This document shows, one piece after another, positions 62,341 to 64,000 of a stretch of 64,000 bases of DNA. The stretch's first letter is position 1; each line of letters begins with the position of its first letter. Both the position numbers and the translations under genes were made by a program. The notes below the pieces were generated by a model. That model ran no database searches. It saw only the letters and a program-made list of their open reading frames with translations, and had not been told where the DNA came from. The stretch is from JAQIBY01 sp963676165 (lineage in GTDB: Bacteria > Bacteroidota > Bacteroidia > Bacteroidales > ML635J-15), in contig OY781043.1 in NCBI GenBank assembly GCA_963676165.1, positions 2,294,001 to 2,358,000 of the forward strand, in the 5' to 3' direction.

Positions 62341-62685
62341 ATGGAGGTATTGAGTAGAACAAAAAACGGACAAGTTTACATTTGCAATAGATGCAATAAA
62401 ATACATATTGAATACAGTAATTTAAATTTCAATTTCTCGCAAAAAGAGTTTAAAGAATTTGCAGATTATATCATTAACTTAAATGGAGCTTATTGGGAGG
62501 AAAAAAACAAACACACCCCCTTTAAACGCAAAATTATCATTCCCATAGGGCATAAAAATTTCAATGTATTACTAACCTTAACTGAATTGAATGAAATGAA
62601 AAGCTTGTTTAGGTTTTTAGGGGAAATAATTAAGCATAGCGAAATCAGATTCAAGGACATCGATTATATTATTCATAAAAATTAG
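62341..62685 (+). CDS. DUF6686-like small protein
   Basis: The 114-residue protein begins MEVLSRTKNGQVYICNRCNKIHIEY, carrying a C-x2-C plus H zinc-ribbon-like site near residue 15, and then alternating strands and a helix (TELNEMKSLFRFLGEI). The layout is that of the DUF6686 family known from Bacteroidota. It lies five bases before a flavodoxin gene, so an iron- or redox-linked role is possible but unproven. Confidence 0.7.
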   Translation: MEVLSRTKNGQVYICNRCNKIHIEYSNLNFNFSQKEFKEFADYIINLNGAYWEEKNKHTPFKRKIIIPIGHKNFNVLLTLTELNEMKSLFRFLGEIIKHSEIRFKDIDYIIHKN

Positions 62686-62690
62686 TAAAG

Positions 62691-63188
62691 ATGAAAAAGA
62701 CAGCAATTTTTTTTGGGTCAACAACAGGCAATACAGAAGGTGTTGCAAAAACAATTGCAGAGAAACTCAATGCCGAAACTTTTGATGTTTCAACAATTCG
62801 TGCAAGCAAAATAGAAGAATTTGACTTCATTATTATGGGGACATCTACTTGGGGGATTGGTGATTTACAAGACGACTGGGAAATATTCCTCGAAGACTTG
62901 GAAAGTATTGATTTCACAAACAAAACAATTGCATTGTTTGGATTAGGTGATAGCATATCATATGCAGACACTTTTGTTGATGGCATTGGCACTATTTATA
63001 ATTCTGTAAAAAACAGAAATGGGAAAATAATTGGAGAAATAGAAACAGACGGATACGATTTTGAGGATTCAACTGCAATAATCAATGGCAAATTCATTGG
63101 ACTCCCCATTGACGAAGACAATGAAAGTCATAAGACAAACACCCGTATTGAAAAATGGGTTGAACAATTAAAAAATCAATTGCAATAA
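62691..63188 (+). CDS. fldA: Flavodoxin
   Basis: The 165-residue product has the FMN phosphate loop GSTTGNTEGVA, the aromatic FMN contact in GTSTWGIGDLQDDW, and GLGDSISYADTFVDG, all long-chain flavodoxin features. It carries electrons in place of ferredoxin, often under iron limitation. It forms a pair with the DUF6686-like gene. A TonB-dependent receptor gene starts 24 bases downstream, which fits an iron-responsive neighbourhood. Confidence 0.93.
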   Translation: MKKTAIFFGSTTGNTEGVAKTIAEKLNAETFDVSTIRASKIEEFDFIIMGTSTWGIGDLQDDWEIFLEDLESIDFTNKTIALFGLGDSISYADTFVDGIGTIYNSVKNRNGKIIGEIETDGYDFEDSTAIINGKFIGLPIDEDNESHKTNTRIEKWVEQLKNQLQ

Positions 63189-63212
63189 TAACATTCACTT
63201 CAAGTTGTCAAA

Positions 63213-64000
63213 ATGACTCACTTCAATACAAATCACCCTATATCAAAACCAATAACAAGGCCAAAACACTGTCATTTTGGCAACCTTACCACACGGGCTT
63301 GCAAGATTCTCCGCCGCCTGTTATTCACGGTATTGATCCTGGCAGGAAGCACACTTACTTATGCCCAGCAAAATACTCATAAATTTAACGGCACGGTATA
63401 TTGTACAGAAAGCAACGAAACATTAACCGGGGTCAATATTTTCTCAAAGGACAAGCGCATCGGAACGACAACGGATAACGAGGGAAACTTTGAACTTACC
63501 ATTCCTTCAGGAGACAGTGTTTCTGTGTATTTTACGTTCATTGGCTATAAAACCCGGGAATTTTCATTAGATAAGGACACAAAAAAACCACTCATTATCT
63601 ACCTGGAACCCCTGAGTGTTGCACTTAAGGAAGTAACCATTACATCGGCAAAAAACGAACAAAGCAGTTTTAACCAGACAACACCAGTCAATATTATAAG
63701 CCAACAGAGAATAAACGAAGTAAGCGCACAAAACCTGCCTGATTTTGTTACCGAGGCTCCGTCAGTATCACTGGCCGGAGCGGGATACCACAAATCCATA
63801 TCTATCCGGGGGCTGGCCAGAAAAAGAACCCTTATCCTCGTGGACGGGCACAGGATCAGCTCTGAACGGAACGCAGGCCCTCCCGGATCATTTGTTAATC
63901 CCCTCGCTGTCAAACGCATTGAAATACTCAGGGGGCCCTACTCCACCCTATACGGGTCAGATGCCGTAGGAGGTGTTGTCAATATCCTGACAAAAGACTA
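63213..64000 (+). CDS. TonB-dependent receptor, N-terminal part (cut by window edge)
   Basis: ATG 63213 starts a frame open to the window edge (262 codons). It has an unusually long N-terminus before the signal sequence (LLFTVLILAGSTLTYAQ), a carboxypeptidase-like beta domain (GTVYCTESNETLTGVNIFS), and a TonB plug: QNLPDFVTEAPSVS, SIRGLARKRTLILVDGHR and VKRIEILRGPYSTLYGSDAV. The substrate is not evident, though siderophore and heme receptors share this plug. From about 63.3 kb the GC content is visibly higher than before, suggesting different origin. Its start could also be downstream, closer to the signal peptide. Confidence 0.85.
   Translation, partial: MTHFNTNHPISKPITRPKHCHFGNLTTRACKILRRLLFTVLILAGSTLTYAQQNTHKFNGTVYCTESNETLTGVNIFSKDKRIGTTTDNEGNFELTIPSGDSVSVYFTFIGYKTREFSLDKDTKKPLIIYLEPLSVALKEVTITSAKNEQSSFNQTTPVNIISQQRINEVSAQNLPDFVTEAPSVSLAGAGYHKSISIRGLARKRTLILVDGHRISSERNAGPPGSFVNPLAVKRIEILRGPYSTLYGSDAVGGVVNILTKD

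Overview
The window is a chromosomal segment of an AT-rich member of the Bacteroidota. Supporting signs are Bacteroidota-type promoters (TTTG, 19-21 bases, TAnnTTTG) ahead of tRNA and protein genes, proteins carrying type IX secretion (T9SS) C-terminal sorting domains of both types, SprB-like repeats, a TonB-dependent receptor with a carboxypeptidase-like N-terminal domain, and a rSAM/lipoprotein gene pair of the kind known from this phylum. The order cannot be fixed from the sequence alone; a marine Bacteroidales/Marinilabiliales-like bacterium is a reasonable guess.

Layout. 1-9 kb: edge of a secreted protein gene, a coiled-coil membrane protein, an IS4-family insertion sequence, a minus-strand exbB-exbD-tonB operon, a transaldolase-like aldolase with a threonylcarbamoyl-AMP synthase, and a TrkH potassium transporter. 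9-41 kb: mostly core genes: tRNA-Pro, a PH-like membrane protein, a nonsense-interrupted gene, the rSAM/lipoprotein pair, an M19 dipeptidase, a class V aminotransferase-fold enzyme, an O-antigen ligase/TPR protein, a TPR histidine kinase, rsgA, a TetM-like ribosomal-protection GTPase, a TPR protein with a TTG start, FKBP, phosphohexomutase, YjbQ, dGTPase, a transglutaminase lipoprotein, a DUF4143-type ATPase, a ferritin-like protein, tRNA-Gly, lpdA, a 1672-residue T9SS-sorted protein and an OmpA-family protein.

41.4-55.4 kb: an AT-rich accessory island between ompA-like and outer-membrane genes. It holds a PLD-family nuclease-like gene, a lipoprotein, a 46-residue gene, a two-TM beta-rich protein, and a compact run of four genes: NUDIX hydrolase, class II ribonucleotide-reductase-like protein, SAM methyltransferase and radical SAM enzyme. 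After these come an IS110 tail, an IS982 element, a truncated ORF start, a large attC-like palindrome, a two-TM protein of unknown function, a T9SS-sorted repeat protein, decayed interspersed repeats and an IS1182 element. The four-gene run, possibly with the two-TM protein, is the best candidate for an undescribed system. I read it as a nucleotide- or small-molecule-modifying pathway, possibly for defence or signalling; this is inference.

55.4-64 kb: core genes again: a helix-hairpin-helix outer-membrane protein with a beta-barrel partner, purE divergent from hpt, a duplicated adenylate kinase, obgE, a PAP2 phosphatase, a small DUF6686-like protein, flavodoxin, and the start of a GC-richer TonB-dependent receptor cut by the window edge.
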